Shown here: piece by piece, positions 41,153 to 50,771 of the stretch
Position numbering within the stretch: position 1 is the first letter of the stretch
Layout of the letters: the number at the start of each line of letters is the position of its first letter
Assembly (NCBI GenBank): GCA_020137815.1
Contig: CM035355.1
Coordinates: 62,001 to 126,000 of the forward strand
Reading direction: 5' to 3'
Length of the DNA: 64,000 nt
Origin: Hormiphora californensis
Taxonomy: Eukaryota > Ctenophora > Tentaculata > Cydippida > Pleurobrachiidae
The notes under the pieces: model-generated
The model's database searches: none
What the model saw: only the letters and a program-made list of their open reading frames with translations
Told to the model about the DNA's origin: nothing
Position numbers and translations under genes: made by a program

Positions 41153-42165
41153 TAGGCCAGGCCCTTTTTGCAAATTTGGTGAACTGAGACATAACAGAGG
41201 TTTTCCACTTGCATTGTACTCCTATGGGGTCTCAGAAACACCAAAAAAATTTTCCACTCCAACCGAGGTGAAGAAAGTGCCCAAAATGGCCACGCCCTTA
41301 ATTGCCTGTATTTTCAGCCTCAACCAAAAATAGCAACTTTGCTTTGGATTGGAGTAGAGACAAAAATGAGGGCACTAAAATGTGTAGAATGAGCAGCAGA
41401 ATCGATTGGGACCAAGCAGAAGTCGCTATCTTGTCAGCTTTGAGAGATAATTAGATGATTAAGTATGTGCATAACCGTTTTTGAGCCATATGGCTATAGC
41501 CACTCGGGAGCGGTTTTAACAATTTTCCTTCATAGGAGCTTGTTCAGCATATAAAAATTAGTGGGGGTAACAAATATGAAGTTTCTATCGCATAAGGTCA
41601 ATGCGTTATTCAACTTCAAAGTTCGAAAAATGAGGGGGAAAAGTCGAAATTTGGTCATTTTCCCTCCTTTTCCCCTCATTTTTTGATCTTTGAAGTTGAA
41701 TAACGCATTGACCTTATGCGATAGAAACTTCATATTTGTTATCCCCACTAATTTTTATATGCTGAACAAGCTCCTATGAAGGAAAATTGTTAAAACCGCT
41801 CCCGAGTGGCTATAGCCATATGGCTCAAAAACGGTTATGCGCATACTTAATTATCCAATTATCTCTCGAACCTGATGAGATAACGACTTCTGCTTGGTAC
41901 CAATCGATTCTGCTGCTCATTCTACACATTTTAGTGCCCTCATTTACGTTTCTACTCCAATCCAAAGCAAAGTTGCTATTTTTGGTCAAGGCTGAAAATA
42001 CAGGCAAAAAGGGCGTGGCCATTTTGGGCACTTTCTTCACCTCGGTTGGAGTGAACAATTTTTTTGGTGTTTCTAGGACCCCATAGGAGTACAATACAAG
42101 TGGAAAACCTTTGTTATGTCTCAGTTCACCAAACGGCCCCAAAATGACAAAAAATGACTGGCCTA
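41153..42165. mobile_element. 1-kb palindromic element (TAGGCCAG ends)
   Basis: The two arms (41153-41645 and 41655-42165) are complementary over almost 500 bp each, with the turn near 41650. Ends TAGGCCAG / CTGGCCTA. Arms contain GAGGGCACTAAAATGTGTAG, a module also present in the 15374-18368 palindrome. It separates the two family B retroelement copies. Non-coding; superfamily unknown. Confidence 0.7.
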
Positions 42166-42647
42166 GGGAGAAAGAAGCTGTTCAGTGTGGAAGAGAACGG
42201 AAAGCTCATTTCACCAGGGTTGCTTAGCAAGTGGGGATCCGATTTGTTAAGTGCGTGTTCAAAAAAATAAGGTCTAAATAGAATATTCTAAAATAACTCA
42301 CACAAACCGAACACGCACCAAACAGTCCTTTTAATACTTAACAAACAACTCACGACCCGCGGTTCGTATTTTCTTCTTGGTTCCTTCTCTCTTCGTGCAC
42401 CGGAGCCCGTCCCTGAGGGAGGGGTCGGTGTTGAGAAGGGGAAGTTCGATACAATGGGATGTATCAGGGGAAGGTGGGGAACTAAATTGGGTTCCCAAAC
42501 GTACCAAAGGGTGTGGGAGATGTCAGGGAACTTCTTCTTTAGTTCATGCGGGCCTGCCCTTAGGGGCTGTTTCAACATTCTACCTGTAACATCTCAAATT
42601 AATTTGTTTAAAGTAGTGTTGAAAAGTTTGAAACTAGTGTTCTTTAA
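42166..42647 (+). mobile_element. Family B retroelement, internally deleted copy (no ORF)
   Basis: 42166-42392 matches 38995-39230 and 42391-42647 matches 40500-40757; everything between (leader end, ORF1, start of the 3' UTR, about 1.27 kb) is missing. The junction falls in a shared CTTC, with no GT-AG borders, so a microhomology deletion fits better than splicing. The retained ends would suffice for a SINE-like parasite. Confidence 0.7.
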
Positions 42648-43089
42648 TGCGGACTTGTACTGGCCTTTTAGTCTGACCGATGTAGCTAGCTGGACAGTCC
42701 TGACATGGGATCCTGTATATGCGTTGCAAAGATAAAAATTTTATCTTTCCAATGGCACCAAGAAAAAGTCGCTAGCTTATCAGGAACCTGAAATCGATTT
42801 CAAGCGCTGCATTTGCGCGGCGGCCTGTCGCTTAAATAAAAATTGGACTTTAGTCGGGTTCTGTGGTTTTCGCTATGCTATGATCTGCAGGGCAAGCGAT
42901 TCTGGTAATTTGAAACACCGCGGAGGGCTATTTGAAACACTTTTCTCCAAATCCGCTGTCGGAAATTTTTGATGTTCATTTTGAGCATAGGGAGGATATG
43001 GTCTTGTTTTTTTAACGGGTCGTCCGACCAAAATTTTTCAATCAAAGATTCCGATACATTAACATAACAGTCGGGGGTTGATTTTCATA
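42648..43089. other. Unrecognised non-coding stretch
   Basis: TTTGAAACAC words near 42912 and 42935 resemble the ends of the GGGTAGACAC element family, but no boundary can be drawn. An AAAATTTTATCTTT inverted word lies near 42740. Confidence 0.3.
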
Positions 43090-44110
43090 TACTCAGATGG
43101 TGCGGTGTTCAAATTTCCTTTTAGCGAAAAAACCAGACCTCTATCTTACTCCTGAGCGGTGCTATTAATGAAAATACGACGTGCGGTGCTCTTGTGCGGT
43201 GCTGACCTCTAATTTGCCTCCTGATCCTTATTATAATTTGCAAATGCGTGGCGTCGTGATGACCTATCCTCACGTGCAAATAGAGGGGGTTGCCCTGGGA
43301 GGTGGCTTGGGAGGGGTATTGGAGGGGGGATACTGCACGTGCATGTTTTCGGTTGTTTGTTGCGTGTTCCTGTGTTGTTCCTGTGGTATTTTGGGATCTA
43401 CTACTGGGACCTCCATGATTTCCAAAGCCTTTCTACCTACGTACCCCGTTGATTCTCTACACAGCTACAATTCTACGGATCTTTATCACCTGATTCTTCA
43501 TGTTATTCAGCGAGATTTCCCTTGATGTTTCTCACCATGGCGCTCTACCACTACCAACCTCCCTATTCTTTACCCCGACATGGAGGGGGGATAGAGACGG
43601 GGGGGGGGGACATAGAGACGGTTGGGGGGGGGGGTGTTGTAGGACATAACAATGGGCTTTCTAGTGCCTCTTATAAGTTGAAATTTCAGGAATCGATGAC
43701 CATAATTTTTTCCCAATCAAGAAAACTAACATCGATAAAAATTTTACTCTTTTAGTGCGGTGCAGGCCTAAATTTATGCTTTTTTCTTACTCGTGAAGGG
43801 TAAAATGAGCAAATAGCATTACGGTTTCTTGCACACCTTTTCTATCGACATTTCTTGATACTATGAACCTAAAATCAACACTAAAGTTTACTCATGGGGT
43901 GCGGTGCAGAGGCTTCAAAAGTGGTTGCATATTGCGACTTGTCAACTGCACCGCAATTAATGAGTAAATACGTCTGAAAACTAGCTAGTGGTGTAGCTAG
44001 TGTCTATATCAACTGTTTCTGATCAAAATTGGAATCATTATTACTCATTTGGTGCGGTACATGGGCATTTTAATAAAACTTGATATTTTCCGTGTCACCG
44101 CACCAAATGA
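43090..44110. repeat. Dispersed array of ACTCAT-GGTGCGGTGC motifs
   Basis: The motif TTACTCATNNGGTGCGGTGC or its parts occurs at about 43096, 43150, 43178, 43192, 43750, 43890, 43950 (inverted), 44040 and 44097 (inverted), spaced 40-550 bp apart. Between them are G-runs (43581-43635). No credible protein. The repeated pairing of the two half-motifs suggests one eroded element or a binding-site array. Confidence 0.5.
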
Positions 44111-44455
44111 GTAAATTTTTTGAATTTTTTTAAAAACACAAGCTTAAATTACTCTCAAGACAAAAATATTTCTTACCTAAATACATACTCCTTTTTCCAA
44201 AATTTGTCAAATTTTCAGTCGAGGAGACGACCAGTTAAAACAACTAGACCATATGAATTATGATTTTAGCCAATTCCGCCAAAAATTGGCCGAATTTTGG
44301 GCAAAAACTATTGGCAGGTGCACAGTTGCTCGACAGTCTATTTCTGGCTGCTATTTCTGGCTGCTAAACCTATTTCTGGCTGCTAGACCTATTTCTGGCT
44401 GCAAGCAGCCAGAAATAGATTTAGCAGCCAGAAATAGATTTTAGCAGCCAGAAAT

Positions 44456-44794
44456 GGTAAGCGGTAAAGGTTGACCCGTCTCCTGAGAATTTAAAACTGT
44501 TTTGGCCATAACTCAGCCATTTCTTGACCAATTTGCAAAATCTTGGGCTCATTGGAAAGAAGACATTAAGATCTTTAAAATGAGCTCAATAAAATGAAAA
44601 TTGGCGCAAATTGCGCGGCGTAGTGGCGAAAACGCGCATTTTGCGCCGATTTTGATTTTCTTGGGCTCATCTGAAAGAGCTCAATGTCCCCTTTCCAACG
44701 AGCCCAATATTTTGCAAATTGGTCAAGAAATGGCTGAGTTACGGCCAAATAAAAATATAATTCTCAGGAGACGGGTCAACCTTTACCGCTTACC
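44456..44794. mobile_element. MULE-like MITE, 339 bp, 9-bp TSD
   Basis: TIR GGTAAGCGGTAAAGGTTGAC and complement; perfect 9-bp duplication GCCAGAAAT at 44447-44455 and 44795-44803. The arms fold back over most of the length. Nine-base duplication suggests a Mutator-type enzyme. Confidence 0.75.
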
Positions 44795-45217
44795 GCCAGA
44801 AATAGGGTCTAGCAGCCAGAAATAGGGTTTCTCTCACGTGATCTCTCTATCTCTGTATGGGATACGAGAGACGAATCGGTGAAGTGATTCGGTATCTGCA
44901 ACTAATTTGGTATGGGATACGGGAAACGAATCGGTAAAGTGATTCGGTATCTGCAACTAATTGGGTATGGGATACGAGAGGCACCTCTTTTGTTTTACCG
45001 GTCCCCTAGCTCCAAACTTGAAATTCAAGACATCGAATATGTGTTATCACACCCATTGCGTCAAATCACCGATAAACTGATCTCATATCACGCTGTGTAA
45101 CATGTCGGAATAGGATAACCGATAAACAGATCTCTTATCGTGTAACTTTTCATGCCTCGTGTCACAAATAAGGTGGATGGGACCCATTATGACAATCCAT
45201 TATAAAAGGCCAAATTT

Positions 45218-45568
45218 TTGACGTCAAGGCATCGCAATCAATTATGCCTCTGTTACGAAGGCGTCACCGGACAGCTCCTATACCTTCTCTCCCACGAACA
45301 CTCCTTGGTCGAGGACAACATCGAGGAGGAGGCTCGACATTTGCTCCCTCTGTATGGAGGGAAGACACCAGCTTCAAGCCTGCCCTCTAAACAGGCCCAC
45401 ATCTCCGCTCCGGATCCTGCGGCGTTTCAACCTGTGTGCCTGCCGGGAGGTATCGAGGACCGTAAACCTGGATCCGAATACGCACATCGAGAGGACCATA
45501 GTGGACCAGTTCCTATGATGCGACCACTATCTTCCTCGCCAACAAGTCCAGCAGCAGCGCCCGACTGA
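45218..45568 (+). CDS. Open frame in the centre of hAT-like copy 2 (possible captured sequence)
   Basis: 117 codons, GC-richer than its surroundings (ending PTSPAAAPD). The segment 45385-45570 is shared with the centre of copy 1 (16707-16883), where this frame is disrupted by small indels. In another frame both read LCACREVSRTVNLD...IERTIVDQFL, which looks equally protein-like. I recognise neither. It may be a captured host gene fragment or the remains of the element's own gene. Confidence 0.18.
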   Translation: MTSRHRNQLCLCYEGVTGQLLYLLSHEHSLVEDNIEEEARHLLPLYGGKTPASSLPSKQAHISAPDPAAFQPVCLPGGIEDRKPGSEYAHREDHSGPVPMMRPLSSSPTSPAAAPD

Positions 45569-45856
45569 GGACTACACCATACTCGATCTGCAACTAATTT
45601 GGCAGGTCCCGTACCGAATCATTTCACCGATTCGTCTCCCGTATCCCATACCCAATTAGTTGCAGATACCGAATTGCTTCACCGATTCGTCTCTCGTATC
45701 CCATATGAGAGAAACCCTATTTCTGGCTGCTAAAATCTATTTCTGGCTGCTAGACCCTATTTCTGGCTGCTAAAATCTATTTCTGGCTGCTAGACCTATT
45801 TCTGGGTGCTTGCAGCCCATTTGCAGAAATAGACTGCGAGCAACTGTGCACCTGCC

Positions 45857-46469
45857 AAATAATTTTTTCAAAAAATTTAGAAAAATTTCCTAAGTTATAC
45901 CGGCCCGTCCGATTTGTGTTTCGAATCGGTGCAGCTTACTGGATATCCTGTCTAATTAGTGGGTTCGAATCGAACCGATACGTGATACCATGCCGAATTG
46001 GGGCACCCTAAGCAGGTGAGGAAGTATCAAAATTTCAAAATAACTTTTTTTCTCAAAATTTATGGGGAGCACCGATCAAAGCATTGGCAATCTTACTGTA
46101 AAATTTTGCAAAAAAAAGTTTTAAAATTTTTAAAGGTATACCAGCCACGTCCGAATCCTGTTTCGAATCGGTGCATCTTATCGCATGTCCTGCTACTAAT
46201 TAGACGGTTCGGGACGAATCGAAACGTGATCCCCATCGAATCGAAATTTTGACGCTTGGTGAATTCAATGGCCCCATGGGGATCACGTATCGGTTCGTTT
46301 CAAACCGTCTAATTAGCAGCAGGACATGCGATAAGATTCACTGATTCGAAAAACGATTCGGACGTGGCTGGTGTTTCTTTGAAAAATTTTCAAAAAAATT
46401 TCTCAAAAAAATTTTTGGGGGGAAAAATCCTGCCACTAAATCGGGGGCCACTAAATCGGGGTCCGACTG
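45857..46469. mobile_element. Right portion of a pogo-ended palindromic element
   Basis: Ends at 46469 with CCCCGATTTAG-type complement words and GGTCCGACTG, followed by TA. Arms (45895-46200 against 46250-46440) carry CGTCCGAATC..TTTCGAATCGGTGCA and AATTAGACGGTTCG, the same blocks as near both ends of 31261-37024. The left terminus is missing. Confidence 0.6.
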
Positions 46470-46479
46470 TATATATATC

Positions 46480-46642
46480 ACGTGATCCTGACCCCGGAAG
46501 ACAAAATAAGATATCTCAAACCACCCCAAAAATTGCCCAGGGACTGTGTCGGTAACACATAAAAAAATTTTGGGTTCGACTTGATTCGTGGACACGCAAG
46601 CGAAAAAAGTAAAAAAGTGTTACAAATAGCCAGTGGCTACCC
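46480..46642. mobile_element. Right-end fragment of the GGGTAGACAC element family
   Basis: Matches 29640-29819 (TATCACGTGA(T/C)CCTGACCCCG, GGGTTCGACTTGATT, AAATAGCCAGTG.CTACCC) and is followed by TA at 46643-46644. Internally shortened. Confidence 0.65.
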
Positions 46643-46722
46643 TAGCTAGCGAGTTCAAACCCCATTGATCTTCAAAAAAATCCCTTGTCAGCGCTATCGG
46701 GTGAAGCAGCAATTGTTACTAA

Positions 46723-47166
46723 GGGGGGAGACACACTGAAGTTGAGCGCGCTCGTTCAAATCTCAACCTCGCGACACACTGAAGTTCGAAGTTCGAAGTT
46801 TCGCGAAAACCAATTTTCGACTGAGAAACCATTTGTTAGATGATAACTTACTTACCGGTACATTTCTCGAGGTGTCCTTTATCCATACCGAGTCAATTTC
46901 ACCGTTTTTGAAATTTTTGGCTAATCCGGTCACAGTTGTCCCAATTCACCAAAAATTTTAAAAACGGTGAAATTGACTCGGTATGGACAAAGGACACCTC
47001 GAGAGATGTACCAATAAATAAGTTAGCACCTTACAAATGATTTCTCAGCCGAAAATGGGATTTCGCGAAACTTCGAACTTTTCCGCGAAACTTCAAACCG
47101 CGAAACTTCAGTGTGTTTCACGCGGTTGAGAGTTGAACGCGCGACCAACCTCAGTGTGTCTCCCCC
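46723..47166. mobile_element. Harbinger-like palindromic MITE (444 bp)
   Basis: TIR GGGGGGAGACACACTGAAGT / complement, flanked by TAA at 46720-46722 and 47167-47169. Three-base TWA duplications with G-run termini fit PIF/Harbinger. Arms fold around about 46925 and include a CTTCGAACTTCGAA-type cluster. A fragment of the left end recurs at 50282-50320. Confidence 0.65.
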
Positions 47167-47379
47167 TAAGGGTCCAGTTAGAGATTTTGCTACCGGGGCT
47201 AGTTACAATGGTGCAGGGCCCTGCTGACACTGTCACGCGTGCGCTACTTTAGATGCAATTCACATCGAAATCCCTGCTAGTCAATCGAAGATGTCGTGCG
47301 CATAGGGATTCTCCCAGCTAGCGCCTGGTGCTGGTTACCGATCCTGGTGCTAGTTTCAAATCTGTAACTGGAGCGTAAA

Positions 47380-47935
47380 AACAAATTTAGGTCAAAAAAA
47401 TGGGCCCGTTTCCCCAGCAGAACGTAGGAATTTTATCCTTTTGAATGGAATATGCAAATATATGCGTAATTGCATACAATTATGTGATGACATCACATCA
47501 TAATCGTAATTAATCACATGACATCATATTATGACGTATGCATATACATATGGAATATACAAAGACATGCAAAATTCTGTGTCGTCACGGTGTGACGTCA
47601 CAGCATGACGTCATAATCACGCTGTATCATGTGACGTCATATGATATCATGTGACGTCACATGCCCATATATGGAATCATTTGGTGACTCCTAAAATCGT
47701 GATCCAGCGGGGCCATTTTACATACTACTTCGCCCGAAAGATTCATCTGCGCATTACCATTACCATTACGTTTCACCACACAGAAGGCACACGTACGTCA
47801 CACGCATGTGCCTTCTATCCGGTGAAAGTACGATTTCACGTAATGTGCAAATATATCTTTTAGGCGATCTATTCGGGCGATCTATTCGGGCATTTCTTTT
47901 GGGCCCCCGTAATCCGCTGCCTTAAGGGCCCTCAG
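47380..47935. repeat. TGACGTCA-rich repeat, right member of the inverted pair
   Basis: Reverse complement of 37831-38240 with an extra approximately 100-bp stretch near 47745-47860. Four exact TGACGTCA sites (47593, 47606, 47632, 47652). Outer end AAGGGCCCT. Confidence 0.65.
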
Positions 47936-48081
47936 TTAAAGGAGCCTCAAGGACACATAATGGACCCTCAATACATTTCATTTGAAATCATGTATCATGC
48001 TAATCATGTATCATGCTAATCATCAAGCAACCTTCATAACAACACGGCGAAGTCTCTCCTTTGATACAACGACCTTGTATA

Positions 48082-48309
48082 AAGGTCCTCCCAAACTATT
48101 ATGTCCCTTGCTGCGCGCGACCGGATTTTAGACAGCCATAGCTCCACCCCCTGATGAGATAGAGACTTGAAATTTGTTTTGTGAGGAGATCATGTCGAGT
48201 TCTTCCTACATAACAAATTTCAAGTCTTTATCTCATCAGGGAGTGGAATTATGACCGTGGGAAATTTCACAAAACCCGAGTGAGGGACATAGTAGTTTGG
48301 GGAGTACTT
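48082..48309. mobile_element. TA-flanked MITE (AAGTACTCC family), copy 2, uninterrupted
   Basis: 228 bp, TA at 48080-48081 and 48310-48311, ends AAGGTCCTCCCAAACTATT and AAGTACTCCCC in inverted arrangement. It is the reverse-orientation twin of 639-2171 without that copy's retroelement insertion. Confidence 0.8.
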
Positions 48310-48925
48310 TACATACATACATACAACGTTGCCTGTCTCCGCAGCTTCTTTAGTACCCCCGGCAGATGTTCTTCATGCACGGTAAAAGTTTTCGATTTTC
48401 ACGTACACTACCAGCAACTCTTACTCCAACTTTTGTTCTCCTACGTTTTCTGATAGGTTTCACAGACGTCTCAGCATAGTAATTTTAGACTCTCCAGTAA
48501 TAATGGCACAGGTCTTCTTCTCGATGGTTCTAATAGTGGCTGACACACTATCGTCTATCACATTCCTTTGGATGGCAGCACTTTTAAGAATCCAGTCGAT
48601 TGGATCCCTCACTACGATTAGATCCCTCACTATGACCACCAATATAGTCCCACAGAACAGAGATTTCCCTTTTATGTGATCTGTACGATCGTTTGAGTTC
48701 TACCAGGGAAGAGGGGGCAGTAGCTAACTGATGCCCCTAACTGTCAATTTTCCCAAGGAATTAGGTACCACCCGACCAGTAAAAATTACACTTGAAATGA
48801 TTGTCTCATATGAGACCCTCCTCTTCGCACCGGGCCGTAGGCCCGGTGCGGCTACGTGAGGCGCGATGTACAGTCAGTGTCTGACAATGAAATGAAGGGT
48901 ATTACACAGTGATGGGCAGAAAAAT
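48310..48925. other. Spacer with a (CATA)n run and a GC-rich hairpin
   Basis: After the MITE lies a short ACATACATACATAC run. A perfect hairpin CGCACCGGGC / GCCCGGTGCG occupies 48826-48850. The minus-strand frame 48460-48642 (TIRTIEKKTCAIITGESKIT...) has a protein-like look but no recognisable family. Confidence 0.4.
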
Positions 48926-49245
48926 GGATAGTATAGTACTTAACGTCATTAGCACTTTGTCGATGTTTGGCGCCACACTCCACCGCCATTAAAATACCGC
49001 CAGAGCATAAATGGCGCCACTCCCAGGGTGTGGCGCCACTCCCAGCCGCCATATAGCGAATTTAACCGCCATGTGGCGTTTGAATACCGCCATGGCGGGA
49101 CTACCCATATAATATTCGGCAAAATGGCGCCATTGTGGTGATACCCCGCACTCACCATATTGTGGCGCCAAATCCTCGCCACGTGGCGAAATAATGGTGC
49201 TAAAATGGCGCCACAAAGTGCTAACGACTAAAAGTACTATACTAC
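48926..49245. repeat. Palindromic element filled with TGGCGCCA / CCGCCAT words
   Basis: Ends GATAGTATAGTACTT and complement with TTAGCACTTTG next to each. The interior has about 15 TGGCG or CGCCA words in 250 bp, including five GGCGCC palindromes. Probably a foldback MITE with internal word expansion. Confidence 0.6.
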
Positions 49246-50009
49246 CAAAAAATGCCCCCCAAGGCTAGCATGGTTCCCGATATCGTAGAGCGCTAAAATT
49301 TGACAAAATTACTCTGAGGGACAAATAAATAGGTTGACCAAAATTTTAGCCTTTTCGCTCAAAGTTCATTTTTATGACTGGAATGAGCTTTGCTTTATCT
49401 CTCAAACGGGATCTCGAATCATTCGAAAAGTTAAATGGTTTTGGCTATCAATTTTCTTTCAAAATGCGACCAAGAAAACCCAAAACGGACAACCCAACGC
49501 ACACAGTGTCATGTTTCTGACAGTAATTCAGGTCATGTGATCAGTGATCCCCACCGAATTGTGGACTATTCTGAATTGCTAATAAAATTAGTGGTGGAGA
49601 GTCACGTATCACTGCCGCCAATGAGTGATGACGATGATAATTGGTCATGAGATCCGAAGGACAGGTGAGTTGAACTTCGCTCCTAATACTAATAGCAGAC
49701 AGCAATAAAAGGCTGCAATAAAAGGCTGATGTGGATCACGTATCCAACTAGATTAAATATAGATGTAAATATGTTAGTACCAAATACCAATGATTGGAGT
49801 GGCCAAAGGTTTATGAGGCGCAATATAATCAGAATTATGGAGAGTGTATACCGGCGGCCTCTATGGTTGATAAACATGAAAACTCGGGGGTTGGTTAACT
49901 GTTTCTGCGTCAACGCCTTCGTCAAAACTAAAGAAATTGGCAACTTTACAATATAATAAATCAAGACACAAGAGTAAATATTTGATAGAGGCGATTGTTG
50001 TCCTTACAA
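49246..50009. other. Unrecognised stretch
   Basis: The first 80 bp (AAAAAATGCCCCCCAAGGCTAG, 20-base core; then CTAAAATTTGACAAA) resemble 54940-55030, so an old repeat is likely. A duplicated AATAAAAGGCTG sits at 49704-49727. No credible gene. Confidence 0.35.
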
Positions 50010-50251
50010 AAAGTAAAGCAGGCCGGCTAGGATAAATCCAGTGCCGGGGGTGCTGATATCCCTTTCAATAAAGTTCAGCCACGGACTTTCCGGTACAGAT
50101 TTCTTTGCAGCGTACGCACTCGTGTTGTTTTTGGGTCTCTCAAGAGAGCTCCTACCAATCATAGCTTGGTGGACGACATGCACTAGACCAGGATCGAACC
50201 CTGGACCTAATGCATGGGAGGCGAGTGTACTGGCCACTACACCACCCTGCT
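50010..50251 (-). mobile_element. tRNA-derived SINE or tRNA-like retrosequence
   Basis: On the minus strand from 50251 the first 70 nt resemble a tRNA. A D-arm (GTGTA..TACAC at 50225-50242) encloses an A-box-like TGGTGTAGTGG. A perfect 5-bp T-arm (CCAGG-GTTCGAT-CCTGG, 50188-50204) matches the B box. The anticodon stem is poor, so it is not a functional tRNA gene. About 170 nt of unrelated body follow. RNA polymerase III promoter boxes plus a body is SINE layout; no tail or TSD was defined. Confidence 0.55.
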
Positions 50252-50281
50252 AACAACACATTCTAAAATCCATAGCTAGAG

Positions 50282-50376
50282 GCGGGAGACAGACTGAAGT
50301 TGGGCGCTCTCCCCCCCCCCCCCAGAGCAGTCATAGTCCTCAAATTAATTTGTTAAAATTAGTGATGAAAAGTCAG
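50282..50376. repeat. Fragments: Harbinger-like MITE end and family B 3' motif
   Basis: 50282-50320 matches the left end of 46723-47166 (GGGAGACA.ACTGAAGTTG), ending in a C-run. 50337-50376 reads CTCAAATTAATTTGTTAAAA..AGTGATGAAAAG (split here), resembling the 3' end of the family B retroelement. Confidence 0.45.
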
Positions 50377-50492
50377 CCCCTTGTTAGCCCCTTGTTCAGT
50401 AGATCCTTTAATCGTAGTTACCAGGTCCAGCAGAGCATCAATTTCCTTTGGTGACGCCATCCCCTATTATGTTATTAAGCCAAAAACTAATT

Positions 50493-50771
50493 GAAATTAG
50501 TTGGCGGGAAAGGTGACCCACTTACACCTTTTGCTCCTGCCGGGTATCACCACGAACTCTCATTCTATCCCTGGCCTCGGTATCTCAATCTCATATTTTT
50601 CGAGGGTAACTTATTCCTGTTCGTTCTATCCCTCTCTCTCCTCCCTGTCTCCCTGTCTCTCTCTCTATCACACTCTTTCACTGTCTTATTCCATTATATT
50701 CACCTCTTATATCCCTGATCCCGGCAGCAGGCAAAGGTGTAAGTGGGTCACCTTTCCCGCCAACTAATTTC
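50493..50771. mobile_element. 279-bp MITE with 50-bp TIRs
   Basis: Ends GAAATTAGTTGGCGGGAAAG and exact complement over about 50 bp. The centre is pyrimidine-rich (CTCTCCCTGTCTC). TSD not clear. Confidence 0.75.

Larger units (their letters stand above)
44313..45856. mobile_element. hAT-like foldback element with TATTTCTGGCTGC repeats, copy 2
   Basis: Same TIR (GGCAGGTGCACAGTTGCTCG) and 13-mer arrays as 16158-17231. The flanks AAACTATT and AAATAATT are an imperfect 8-bp duplication. Its centre (45080-45600) is longer than in copy 1 and holds a 350-bp open frame. A 339-bp MITE has inserted into the left 13-mer array. Confidence 0.75.

Noticed and set aside
42166-42647. Spliced retrocopy of family B
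   Set aside because: The junction lacks GT-AG borders and sits in a 4-base microhomology, so deletion is the simpler reading.
43181-43755. Two frames of 114 and 77 codons
   Set aside because: They run through G-runs and the GGTGCGGTGC motif region, lack any domain and show no codon bias.
37831-47935. Polinton/Maverick-type element bounded by the long inverted repeats
   Set aside because: The interior has no polymerase B, retroviral-like integrase, ATPase or capsid frame; it is filled with smaller elements.
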